A stretch of 24,186 nt of DNA from JAHBXL01 sp038247555. GTDB taxonomy: Bacteria > Planctomycetota > Phycisphaerae > Phycisphaerales > UBA1924. Below are positions 1-7,576 of the stretch, one piece after another (within the stretch, counting starts at the first letter, position 1; each line of letters starts with the position of its first letter). The notes beneath the pieces were generated by a model. The model was given only the letters and a program-made list of their open reading frames with translations, was not told the origin of the DNA and ran no database searches. The position numbers and the translations under genes are program-made. Location: NCBI GenBank assembly GCA_038247555.1, contig JBBRUT010000043.1:1-24186 (forward strand), read 5' to 3'.

Positions 1-371
1 CGGTTCAGCTTCTTGAGAATCGGCGGCAGCTCCTTCTGGCCCCTCTTCCTTTTGAACATGATCGCGCAGGCCACGCCGCGGCGTTCCAACGCCGCCTCGC
101 GTGCCTCGCTGCGGTAGGCGCTATCGGCCACCACCATCTTCGTCTCGCCCGCGGTCAGTTCGTCGATGAAGTTGCTGTCGTGCGGGGCCGCATCCGAGAA
201 GCGGTAGTCCTTGACGAGCCCGCTGGAGTCCGCGGCGATGGAGCCCTTGTACCCGTGGTAGGTCTCGCCGTTCTTCTTCGTGAACGAGGCCTCGGGATCA
301 CGCGTGCTCGTGCCGTCGTCACACTTCCGGCCGCGGGCCTGCTCGACGATCATCGCATCGACCAGGTTCAG
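1..371 (-). pseudogene. IS5-type DDE transposase fragment, truncated at its 5' end and cut by the window edge
   Basis: The minus strand is open from about 371 to the window edge with no stop. It reads a catalytic-core segment of an IS4/IS5-superfamily transposase: LVDAMIVEQARG (first catalytic Asp region), then DPEASFTKKNGETYHGYKG, a PHDSNFIDEL stretch and MVVADSAYRS (second catalytic Asp). The third acidic residue would lie beyond the left edge. The N-terminal third of such transposases is missing: homology stops at about 370, immediately before the first catalytic motif, exactly where the neighbouring gene ends. This is therefore an inactive remnant rather than a complete insertion sequence, unless the junction is an assembly artefact. 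No terminal inverted repeat was recognised at the junction. Confidence 0.75.
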
Positions 372-799
372 AGGTCCCTGTTGTTGATGATCCACAACTT
401 CCAGGTGTCGCGGTAGTTGCTGGTTTCGGTATAGGTCATGTCGTAGCCGCTGAGTTTGAAGACCTGGTCCATCGCACTGATGGCATCGTACACGTCGACG
501 ACCTTGAAGGTCTCGCCGGTGGCAGGACCATCAGTGACATCCACGCGATAGATACGAGTACCGCCAGAAATCTCTGTGGACACGGCGATGCCGAAATCCT
601 CGCCGGGAATGGTGCAGGCGACTACGAAGTTCAAGATGCCTTCGATACCGAATGCGTCGGGAGTACCGTCGCCGTCGGTATCCACCGGGCCGGTCCGAAT
701 CTGCCATCCGGAGCAGCGTGGCGACCCACCCGGAAAACTCTCGCAGCCCGCGCAAAGCGCAACAAGAGCCGCCGCGGCCAGAACCGTGTAATATCGCGT
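368..799 (-). CDS. Small secreted or lipoprotein-like protein with a Ca-binding-like DTDGDG loop; start codon is ACG or has been lost
   Basis: The frame is open well upstream of the first GTG (685). Read from an ACG at 797-799, it begins with a hydrophobic export signal, YYTVLAAAALVALCAGC, whose Cys could be a lipidation site. It then has a DTDGDGTPDA loop at about residues 39-48, of the dockerin/thrombospondin-3 calcium-loop style common in planctomycete secreted proteins, and a soluble tail ending NNRDL at the TGA (368-370). GGAGG at 806-810 lies six bases before the ACG, ideal Shine-Dalgarno spacing, so the start was probably ATG and mutated, or ACG is used. Total length would be about 143 aa. 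The stop overlaps the edge of the transposase homology, so the original C-terminus may have been replaced. Function is unknown. Confidence 0.55.
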   Translation of the reverse strand, partial: TRYYTVLAAAALVALCAGCESFPGGSPRCSGWQIRTGPVDTDGDGTPDAFGIEGILNFVVACTIPGEDFGIAVSTEISGGTRIYRVDVTDGPATGETFKVVDVYDAISAMDQVFKLSGYDMTYTETSNYRDTWKLWIINNRDL

Positions 800-949
800 T
801 TCGTACCTCCGTAAAAGTGAATCCGCCCCGACACCGCTATAGATGCGCGCCGAGGTGTGTTTGTGACAAGGAAATTAAAGATGGAGCAAAGTAGTTTGGA
901 TGCGGCTCCACTGCCGACGCACCTACACGAGCGGGGGTCAGATGCTTCG

Positions 950-1012
950 CCCCACTCCCCACTCCCCACTCCCCACTCCCCACTCCCCACTCCCCACTCT
1001 TCACTCCCCACA
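950..1012. repeat. 7-bp minisatellite, unit CCCCACT
   Basis: Seven perfect head-to-tail copies of CCCCACT run from 950 to 998, followed by two diverged copies (cttcact, ccccaca) up to 1012. The array lies between the divergent small secreted gene and the sigma-like gene, ending nine bases before the latter's GTG. Because 7 is not a multiple of 3, copy-number change would shift any frame running through it, which argues against the array itself being coding. One strand is C-rich and the other G-rich with regularly spaced G4 runs, so G-quadruplex formation is conceivable on the minus strand. Confidence 0.9.
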
Positions 1013-1020
1013 CGTCGCGC

Positions 1021-1563
1021 GTGCCCGACGCTCAGCGGCGCACTCGAGTCGAGGTCGCGGAGTTCATGATCGCCAATCGCGATGTCTTCATGGCCCGGAT
1101 CCGGCGCACGCTTCGCCGCGTGGTAGCCGCCCGGAGCGTCACCGACACAGGGGACCTCTTCAGCATGCTGCTCCGGCGGATTGATAACCTCGCCGCGGGT
1201 GACCGGCTCCGCGCGGCGACGGACGCCGCAGTATGGACGTTGGTGCTGACGACCTGCAAGCATCATGTGCTGGAGAAGGCCCGGATCGCCGATCGGCTAC
1301 GCCGATTGGGGGAGGTGTATGGCGAGCATTTGAACATGATCGCCGCCGGAATCGAAAGTTCCGCAGCCGATGACGGCGGCGTGGATCAAGTTCAGCGCCG
1401 CCTGCGTTCGTTGACGACCGATGCCGACCGCGAGTTGTTCATCTTCAAGATGAACGATGTGCCCGATGGCACGATCGGCGCAAGCCTTGAGATCGGGGAG
1501 GAGGCCGTTCGCCAGCGGTGGTCCAGACTTTGCCGCGGCTTACGAATGCAGCGATCCGGATGA
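1021..1563 (+). CDS. Divergent sigma-70-family (ECF-like) RNA polymerase sigma factor
   Basis: Codes for 180 aa from GTG 1021. An alternative ATG at 1066 would remove 15 residues; no strong Shine-Dalgarno site decides between them. The C-terminal part, from LRSLTTDADRELF through IGASLEIGEEAVRQRWSRL, has the shape of sigma region 4: a helix, then a helix-turn-helix ending in the AVRQRWSRL recognition-helix pattern typical of planctomycete ECF-like sigmas. The N-terminal half is helical (FMARIRRTLRR, TLVLTTCKHHVLEKARIADRLRRL) and fits a weak region 2, without a clear core-binding signature. It would redirect RNA polymerase to a small regulon. No anti-sigma gene is adjacent; the next plus-strand gene is gyrB, 241 bp away. 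Bases 1564-1804 hold no convincing gene or terminator. Confidence 0.7.
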   Translation: MPDAQRRTRVEVAEFMIANRDVFMARIRRTLRRVVAARSVTDTGDLFSMLLRRIDNLAAGDRLRAATDAAVWTLVLTTCKHHVLEKARIADRLRRLGEVYGEHLNMIAAGIESSAADDGGVDQVQRRLRSLTTDADRELFIFKMNDVPDGTIGASLEIGEEAVRQRWSRLCRGLRMQRSG

Positions 1564-1804
1564 CAGCGTCGTGGCAGTATTTTCCCAGGCGAAGTGTGCT
1601 CTCTCCGTGCTCCGCCAGGGAGTCGAAAAGCACCCCCGGCGCGCCTAGAATCGGTGTTTGCCAAAAGCCCGATTATCCATGCGGGTTTTGCGGTGTTTTG
1701 GCCTCCGCCGCGGGGCCTGAAAGCCGGCCTTCGCAGAGCCCTTTAGAGTCCTCCCGCGGCCTTGCCTCGACCCTTGTCTTTCGCACGCAACGGACACACG
1801 CTCC

Positions 1805-4666
1805 ATGCCCAACAACTCCGCCTCCAGCAAGCTCGATCCGACGTCCGAGGAGCAGGCACGTTCCGCCGAGCAGGTGGCGGATCAGGCTGCGGCGGGGGGG
1901 CTGGCAGGGGCGCAGCAGGAGAAGTCCGCCGCGGGCGGCAAGGCGTACGCCGAGGATCAGATCAAGATTCTCGAGGGTCTGGAGGCGGTGCGCAAGCGTC
2001 CGGGCATGTACATCGGCGGAACGGATATCCGGGCGTTGCACCACTTGGTGTATGAGACGGTCGACAACTGCATCGATGAGGCGATGGCGGGCTTTGCTGA
2101 TACGGTGAGCGTGACGATCCTGCCGGATGGCGCGTGCTCGGTCGTTGATAACGGCCGCGGCATTCCGATCGGCCCGAAGAAGCATGAGAACCCGCAGTAC
2201 GACGGCAAGCCCGCGGTCGAGATCGTGATGACGGTGCTGCACGCGGGCGGCAAGTTCGGCGAAGAGGGCAGCGCGTACAAGGTGTCGGGCGGTCTGCACG
2301 GCGTCGGTGTGTCGTGCGTGAACGCGCTGTCGGAGTGGCTGGAGTGCGAGGTGTATCGCGATGGCAGGATTCACACGATCGGCTTCACACGAGGCAAGAC
2401 GACGCTGCCGCTGAGCGCGGTTGGGGAGATTCCCGCGGATGCGGCGTTCAAGACGGGCACGAAGGTGACCTTCATGCCCGATGCCCAGGTGTTCCCGGAC
2501 ACCACGTTTGACTTCAACATCCTGTCGAACCGCCTGCGCGAACTGAGCTATCTCAACCCGGGCGTGACGATCCGGCTGCGAGACGAGCGGGTTGGGCCGG
2601 ATGGCAAGATCCGCAGCGAGGCGTATAAGGCGACGAACGGGCTGCTTGAGTATGTGCAGTTCATGATGACCGGCAAGACGTCGGTCGCGTCGCCGGTGCA
2701 CCTCATCAAGAGGGACGAAGGCTCGCTGCTTGAGTGTGAAGTCGCGATGCAGTATCACGACGGCTACAACGAGACGCTGCTGACGTTTGCCAACAACATC
2801 AACAACACCGATGGCGGCACACACGGGCAGGGGTTCAAGGTCGCGCTCACGCGTGCGCTGAACAACTATGCCCGCAAGATCGGCATTTTGAAAGAGAAGG
2901 ATCCTGTCCCGACGGGCGAGGATCTGCGTGAAGGGCTTGTGGCGATCGTCAGCGTGAAGCTGCCGAACCCGACCTTCAACAACCAGCCCAAGGAGAAGCT
3001 GCTCAACCCGGAGATCGAGGGCTTTGTCTCGACCGCGGTGGCGGAGGCGCTTGAGAACTGGCTGGAGGAGCACCCGGGGGAGGCGAAGAAGCTGATCCTC
3101 AAGGGCATCAACGCGGCGCAGGCGCGCGAGGCGGCGCGGAAGGCGCGCGAGCTGACGCGGCGTAAGTCCGCGCTTGAGTCGGGCTCGATGCCCGCGAAGC
3201 TGCGCGACTGCAAGACCAAGGATGTGGCGAGGTCGGAGATCTTCATCGTCGAGGGTGATTCGGCGGGTGGCTCGGCGACGCAGGGTCGCGATGTCGACAC
3301 GCAGGCGATCCTGCCGCTGAAGGGCAAGATCCTCAACGTCGAGAAGGCCCGCATCGACAAGGTACTGGGCTTTGAAGAGATTCGCGTGCTCATCTCCGCG
3401 CTCAAGTGCGGGATCGGCGAAGACTTTGACGTCGCGAAGCTGCGGTATGGGCGGGTCATCATCATGACCGACGCCGATGTCGATGGCTCGCACATCCGCA
3501 CCTTGCTGCTGACATTCTTCTTCCGGCAGATGCCCGAACTGATCCGCCGCGGCAAGGTGTACATCGCCCAGCCCCCGCTGTATCAGCTCGCGTGGGGGGG
3601 CGGCAAGGCCAAGAAGCTGCAGTACGTTCTGAACAACAATAAACTCGACGACATGCTGACGGAGGTTGGCCTGCAGCGAGCAACGCTGATCGTCCGCAAG
3701 ACCGACTTGACAGACAACACGACCGTGGTGATGGACCCCCGAACGAGGCAACCGACGATCGCGCGGCGGGTCGAGGGGGAAGAGCTCACCCGCATCATCC
3801 GCGTGCTGCGCCGACTGGCGGAGCTGGTGGAGGTTGCCGAGCGTCGCGGCGTGAAGTTCCCCGACTTGCTCTCGGCCCGCGCGGCCGACCCAACCGGGAC
3901 CGGCAAGCTGCCGACGCACCGGCTGACGTGGACGGGCGGCGAGGCGTGGGCGTGGTCCGAAGCGGAGGCGAGGCGCATCGCCGAAGAGAAAGGCCTGCAG
4001 CTCGTCGAGCTCGAGGCGGTGCCGGTGGTCGAGGAGATCGTTGACCCCGAGGCTGGCGCGATCGTGGGCGAGGCTGCTGCGCCGCCGGTGGAGGCGGGCC
4101 CGAAGCGCATCCCGGCGCAGCTCCGCGAGCTGCACGAGAATCGCGAGCTTGAGCGGATCTTCGAGCAGCTTGCCACGCACGCTCTGTCGATCACCGACTA
4201 CGCGCTCACGCAGGAGGAGTCGGTCACCGGCGAGAAGCTGCCGACCAAGTATGCGTGGGAGCTGGCGGAGAAGACCACCGAGCAGCAGGCGAGCAAGCCG
4301 GCCGAAGAAGAGTCTGAAGCGGGCGGCGATTCTGATGAGACCGCGAACACGTCGCACGGCTCAACGGGCTCGGGACGCGTGTCGCGTTTCGTTGAGGCGG
4401 CGAATATCCCGTCGATCCTGGCGTCGCTGCACGAGGTTGGCCGCCGCGGCCTGGAGATCAAGCGGTTCAAGGGTCTGGGCGAGATGGATGCCGAGCAGTT
4501 GTGGGACACGACGATGGATGTCTCTCGCCGCACGCTGATGCGGGTGACGTGGGACGGGGCGCGCGAGGCGGAGGTGCTGTTCACCACGCTGATGGGCGAG
4601 AACGTCGAGGAGAGGCGGAAGTTCATCGAGCTGCATGCGCTTGAGGTGAAGAACCTGGATGTCTGA
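1805..4666 (+). CDS. gyrB: DNA gyrase subunit B
   Basis: ATPase and TOPRIM subunit of gyrase, which with GyrA introduces negative supercoils. The 953 aa show the GHKL ATPase domain: E84 and N88 in ETVDNCIDEA, D115 with NGRGIP, and the lid GGLHGVGVSCVNALS. Next comes the transducer domain, whose ATP-contacting loop reads Q394-P-K396 instead of the usual QTK. The TOPRIM domain has EGDSAGGSA (E483) and DADVDGSHIRT (D558, D560). The C-terminal region is split by a long acidic insertion (about residues 630-880, low-complexity near its end) before the conserved RFKGLGEMDAEQLWDTTM motif. A roughly 45-residue Ala/Gln-rich extension precedes the usual AEDQIKILEGLEAVRKRPGM start. No clear Shine-Dalgarno site lies before ATG 1805. 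GyrA is not in the window. ParE is less likely given the context and the large insert. Confidence 0.97.
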   Translation: MPNNSASSKLDPTSEEQARSAEQVADQAAAGGLAGAQQEKSAAGGKAYAEDQIKILEGLEAVRKRPGMYIGGTDIRALHHLVYETVDNCIDEAMAGFADTVSVTILPDGACSVVDNGRGIPIGPKKHENPQYDGKPAVEIVMTVLHAGGKFGEEGSAYKVSGGLHGVGVSCVNALSEWLECEVYRDGRIHTIGFTRGKTTLPLSAVGEIPADAAFKTGTKVTFMPDAQVFPDTTFDFNILSNRLRELSYLNPGVTIRLRDERVGPDGKIRSEAYKATNGLLEYVQFMMTGKTSVASPVHLIKRDEGSLLECEVAMQYHDGYNETLLTFANNINNTDGGTHGQGFKVALTRALNNYARKIGILKEKDPVPTGEDLREGLVAIVSVKLPNPTFNNQPKEKLLNPEIEGFVSTAVAEALENWLEEHPGEAKKLILKGINAAQAREAARKARELTRRKSALESGSMPAKLRDCKTKDVARSEIFIVEGDSAGGSATQGRDVDTQAILPLKGKILNVEKARIDKVLGFEEIRVLISALKCGIGEDFDVAKLRYGRVIIMTDADVDGSHIRTLLLTFFFRQMPELIRRGKVYIAQPPLYQLAWGGGKAKKLQYVLNNNKLDDMLTEVGLQRATLIVRKTDLTDNTTVVMDPRTRQPTIARRVEGEELTRIIRVLRRLAELVEVAERRGVKFPDLLSARAADPTGTGKLPTHRLTWTGGEAWAWSEAEARRIAEEKGLQLVELEAVPVVEEIVDPEAGAIVGEAAAPPVEAGPKRIPAQLRELHENRELERIFEQLATHALSITDYALTQEESVTGEKLPTKYAWELAEKTTEQQASKPAEEESEAGGDSDETANTSHGSTGSGRVSRFVEAANIPSILASLHEVGRRGLEIKRFKGLGEMDAEQLWDTTMDVSRRTLMRVTWDGAREAEVLFTTLMGENVEERRKFIELHALEVKNLDV

Positions 4667-4686
4667 TCGAGAAAGTCATCCACAGA

Positions 4687-4701
4687 GTTCACGGCGTGAA
4701 C
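4687..4701. terminator. Short inverted repeat between convergent gyrB and the 4722-5645 gene
   Basis: GTTCAC, GGC, GTGAAC forms a perfect 6-bp stem with a 3-base loop, 21 bases after the gyrB stop and 21 bases before the end of the convergent gene. It is short and has no T-run, so a terminator role is only suggested by position. Confidence 0.25.
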
Positions 4702-4721
4702 ACGGAGAGGGGCCTGGCAGA

Positions 4722-5645
4722 CTACATGGGTGTTTTCTGTGTACTCGTTGAATCCTCTGTGGACTCGTCGTCCTGCCTGACACCCCGCTGCTCCCCCATG
4801 TACTTCGCAAAGTCTCTCCGTTGCTCAGTATCCAGTGCGTTGTAAATCTTCAGGAAGGCTGCTGTCTGTTGCGCCTTGGTGGGCTTGCCGTATGTCGCTA
4901 AGTATGCGTCCTGGATCGCGACACGGATCGTCGATTCCTGCTCGGGTGTTACCGCCAGCCGCTTGAGCAGGGCATCAAGGTCATTGGCCCCTGCGCCAAC
5001 AGTCCGCCCATAGCTCTGCCGGATTTCGTGCCCAAGCATTGTCAGCCGATCGATGGCCACCGCCGCGAGTCGCCCGCGCGGCTTTCCATTTGTCCCCGGT
5101 TCATTCGCCGACTCCTCGACCACCGCGCCGATGTACTCGCTCGTCAGCCCGCGCAGTTCGGTCGCGTTTGTCTCTGTCAGCTTCTCGGCGAGCTCATCTT
5201 CCAGCTTGTGACGTGCGCGCCAGGCCGTCGCGTTGTCCATCAAGCCCTTCAACAGCCGCAGCCCTTGCGCATGATCCTGCGCCTGGAATGCGTTGGCGAT
5301 CTCCACCACTTCACGCAGGTTGTCCATTACAAACTTGTCCATGATCGCCGCGCGCTCAAACAGCACGGCATCCGCCGCCGCTTTCTCCTGGGCCGATAGT
5401 TCAATCAGGGCGAGCGCGGCCTACCCCGGATCAACCTCCAGCCGCTTGAGCTTGCCCCCAAACCCGCGTTCGACCAGTGACCTGGCCGTCTTGGCCGTCT
5501 TGACCTTGGGTCCGGAAAGTACCTGTGCATCGTTTGTTGGTTCTGCGGCAACAGGTACTGGCACGTCTCTCTCACCGGTCTGATCGGGCGGCGTCAGGTA
5601 AGGGAGTGTGGCTACCACGTACACCGCGAAGACATGGCTCAGCAT
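4722..5645 (-). pseudogene. Exported helical protein gene interrupted by an in-frame amber codon
   Basis: Two open segments in one frame, 5645-5424 and 5420-4722, are separated only by TAG at 5421-5423. Sequence on both sides looks coding: LKRLEVDPG before the stop and AALALIELSAQEKAAADAV directly after it. ATG 5645 has an AAAGGAG site seven bases upstream and begins a signal-peptide-like MLSHVFAVYVVATLPYL. No comparable ribosome site serves the second half (GTG 5366 or ATG 5342). The downstream half is helical and contains VTPEQES and LDTEQRRDF, resembling the LTxxQ-type motifs of small Spy/CpxP-like periplasmic proteins, though membership is not certain. A single C-to-T change (CAG to TAG) would explain the stop. 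The gene's own terminal codon (4722-4724) is also TAG, so recoding is not indicated. The function is unassigned. Confidence 0.7.
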
Positions 5646-5705
5646 GGTCGTTCTCCTTTACGCGGCTAACGCCCGGGCAGGCTCGCTCTTGCATCGGCGT
5701 TGGGT

Positions 5706-5714
5706 TGTTATACT
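5706..5714 (+). promoter_or_regulatory. Extended -10 promoter candidate upstream of murE
   Basis: TGTTATACT is a match to an extended -10 (TGn followed by TATACT, five of six to TATAAT). A TTGCAT lies at 5689-5694, but the spacing of 14 is short, so the site would depend on the extended element. Transcription would begin near 5721, leaving a leader of about 157 bases before murE. The divergent minus-strand gene begins at 5645, so this is the natural place for a promoter. The rest of 5646-5877 contains no convincing ORF. Confidence 0.45.
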
Positions 5715-5877
5715 GCTCTCTCGGACAAGCAGTTACACGCAGTTCATCGCCCGAATGCCGGCCGCAAGAACAGATGGCCCTTTCGCGCCTCTGCCTCCTT
5801 GCTCGCCCTGTCCGCATCTGTGTTCTCTGCGGACTCTCCTCGCCGATACCCTTGCACAAAGGAGGGCGGGAGTCCAC

Positions 5878-7551
5878 ATGAACATCGGCGAACTCATCTC
5901 GGGATTCCCGGTCACCTGTGGCGACCCTGCGGCGAAGTCGATCCGCATCTGTGATGTCACCGAGGATTCCCGCACCGTTCAGCCCGGGTCGCTGTTTGTT
6001 GCACGCCGCGGCGAGAAGAACGATGGGCGGCAGTTCGTCCCCGCCGCCGTCAAGGCTGGCGCGGTGGCGATCCTGACCGATGACCCGTCGGGGGCAGCAC
6101 CCACGCCGAACAAGGGGCAAGCGCCGGTGGCGATGCTCATCGCGGCGGATCTGCCGCTGGCGACCGCGCAGATCGGCGAGCGGTTCTATGGCAACCCGTC
6201 GAGCAAGCTCGCGGTGCTGGGTGTTACGGGGACCAATGGCAAGACCACGATCACGTTCTTGATCCACCAGATCCTCAACGAACTGGGGGTGCGGAGCGGG
6301 CTTATGGGCACCGTCGTCATCGATGATGGGACCGAGGTGGCCCCTGCCGTGCTGACGACCGCCCCGGCACTGGAGATTTCTCGCACGCTTGCGCGCATGC
6401 ACGAGGCGGGCTGCACCGCCGCGGTGCTGGAGGTCTCCAGTCACGCGCTGCATCAACGTCGCGTCGGTGCAATCAACTTCTCCGGCGCGGCGTTCACGAA
6501 CCTTACCGGCGATCACCTCGACTATCACGGCACGATGGACGAGTATGCCGCGGCGAAGGCGATGCTGTTCGAATCGCTTGCGGCCAATGCCGTCGCGGTG
6601 GTGAACTCGGCCGACCCGGCGCATGAGCGGATGCTGCGCGACTGCAAGGCGCGGACGCTGAAGTGTCTGCCGACTATCGCCATGAGCGTGCATCCGGGCG
6701 ATACCCAGATCGCGCTGGACGAAGGCCAGTGCCGCGCAACCGTTCGGGGCATGGGCCACTCGCACACCGATGTCACGCTTGAGGGGCCCTGGGGGAGGGA
6801 GAACATCCGGCTGCCGCTGGTGGGGATGTTCAACGTTGTGAATGCCCTTGAGGCCGCGGCGCTGATTTATGCGTGCTTTGGCGGCAAGGGCGACGGGTGG
6901 CTGTCGTTCGCGGATATCGCGGGCGCGTTGGCGAAGGTGAAGGCTCCGCCGGGGAGGCTTGAGCCCGTGACCGCGCGGGGCGCGGAGATTACGGTGTTTG
7001 TCGACTACGCGCACTCCGATGATGCGCTGCGGACGGTGCTCAAGACGATGCGCGAGGCGATGGCCGGCGCGGCAGGCCCTGAGATCACGGGTCACAGTAC
7101 GGGCAAAGCAGCGAGGGGCGCGGGGTCGCACACGAGCGAGCTCTGGTGCGTGTTCGGCTGCGGGGGCGACCGTGACAAGACCAAGCGACCGCGCATGGGC
7201 GCAGTTGCCGCAAAGCTGGCCGACTATGTCGTTGTCACTTCCGACAACCCGCGGACGGAAGAGGCGCGGGCGATCATCGGCGAGATCATCGACGGGATTC
7301 CTGCCGAATCGCAGCCGCGTGTGCGCATCGAACCGGATCGTGAGGCCGCGATCCAGATGGCGATCCGCACGACCCCGCCCGGGAGCATCATTGTGATCGC
7401 TGGGAAGGGGCACGAGGATTATCAGATTCTGCCCGACCCTGCCAGGCCCGGCCAGACGATCACCCGTCACTTTGATGACCGCGAGGTCGCGCGCGAAGCT
7501 CTGGCCAAACGCGGCGTGAAAGTTCGTGGCCGCAAGGCCGTCAAGGCCTGA
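5878..7551 (+). CDS. murE: UDP-N-acetylmuramoyl-L-alanyl-D-glutamate:2,6-diaminopimelate ligase (MurE)
   Basis: Cytoplasmic Mur ligase adding the third stem-peptide residue to UDP-MurNAc-L-Ala-D-Glu at the cost of ATP. The 557 aa show the uridine-binding N-domain with DSRTVQPGSLFVA, the ATP-loop GTNGKTT at 118-124, SSHALHQRRV, LTGDHLDYHGTMDEY, and the C-terminal domain motif DNPRTEEA (D456-R459). DNPR is the established signature for meso-diaminopimelate rather than lysine. Just before FGCGGDRDKTKRP there is an unusual Gly/Ala-rich insertion (about residues 398-421). ATG 5878 is chosen because homology starts there and AAGGAGGGCGGGAG precedes it; the frame is open farther upstream without homology. 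murF follows after 25 bases, so the two are probably cotranscribed. Confidence 0.96.
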   Translation: MNIGELISGFPVTCGDPAAKSIRICDVTEDSRTVQPGSLFVARRGEKNDGRQFVPAAVKAGAVAILTDDPSGAAPTPNKGQAPVAMLIAADLPLATAQIGERFYGNPSSKLAVLGVTGTNGKTTITFLIHQILNELGVRSGLMGTVVIDDGTEVAPAVLTTAPALEISRTLARMHEAGCTAAVLEVSSHALHQRRVGAINFSGAAFTNLTGDHLDYHGTMDEYAAAKAMLFESLAANAVAVVNSADPAHERMLRDCKARTLKCLPTIAMSVHPGDTQIALDEGQCRATVRGMGHSHTDVTLEGPWGRENIRLPLVGMFNVVNALEAAALIYACFGGKGDGWLSFADIAGALAKVKAPPGRLEPVTARGAEITVFVDYAHSDDALRTVLKTMREAMAGAAGPEITGHSTGKAARGAGSHTSELWCVFGCGGDRDKTKRPRMGAVAAKLADYVVVTSDNPRTEEARAIIGEIIDGIPAESQPRVRIEPDREAAIQMAIRTTPPGSIIVIAGKGHEDYQILPDPARPGQTITRHFDDREVAREALAKRGVKVRGRKAVKA

Positions 7552-7576
7552 GAGCGCTAAGGATCCGCGACCAACC

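Noticed and set aside
811..870. Minus-strand promoter for the small secreted gene (TTGTCA and TATAGC)
   Set aside because: The boxes are about 22 bases apart, outside usable spacing.
950..1012. CRISPR array
   Set aside because: The units are 7 bp with no spacers, so this is a simple tandem repeat; no cas genes are present.
1690..1790. Terminator with CCGCGGG/CCCGCGG arms upstream of gyrB
   Set aside because: Arms are only 7 bp, self-palindromic and separated by a long loop without a T-run.
1673..4357. 894-aa open frame on the minus strand
   Set aside because: Exact shadow of gyrB; Arg/Leu-rich translation without motifs, caused by high-GC codon bias.
5608..5877. In-frame upstream extension of murE
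   Set aside because: Contains the promoter candidate and ribosome site; no MurE homology before ATG 5878.
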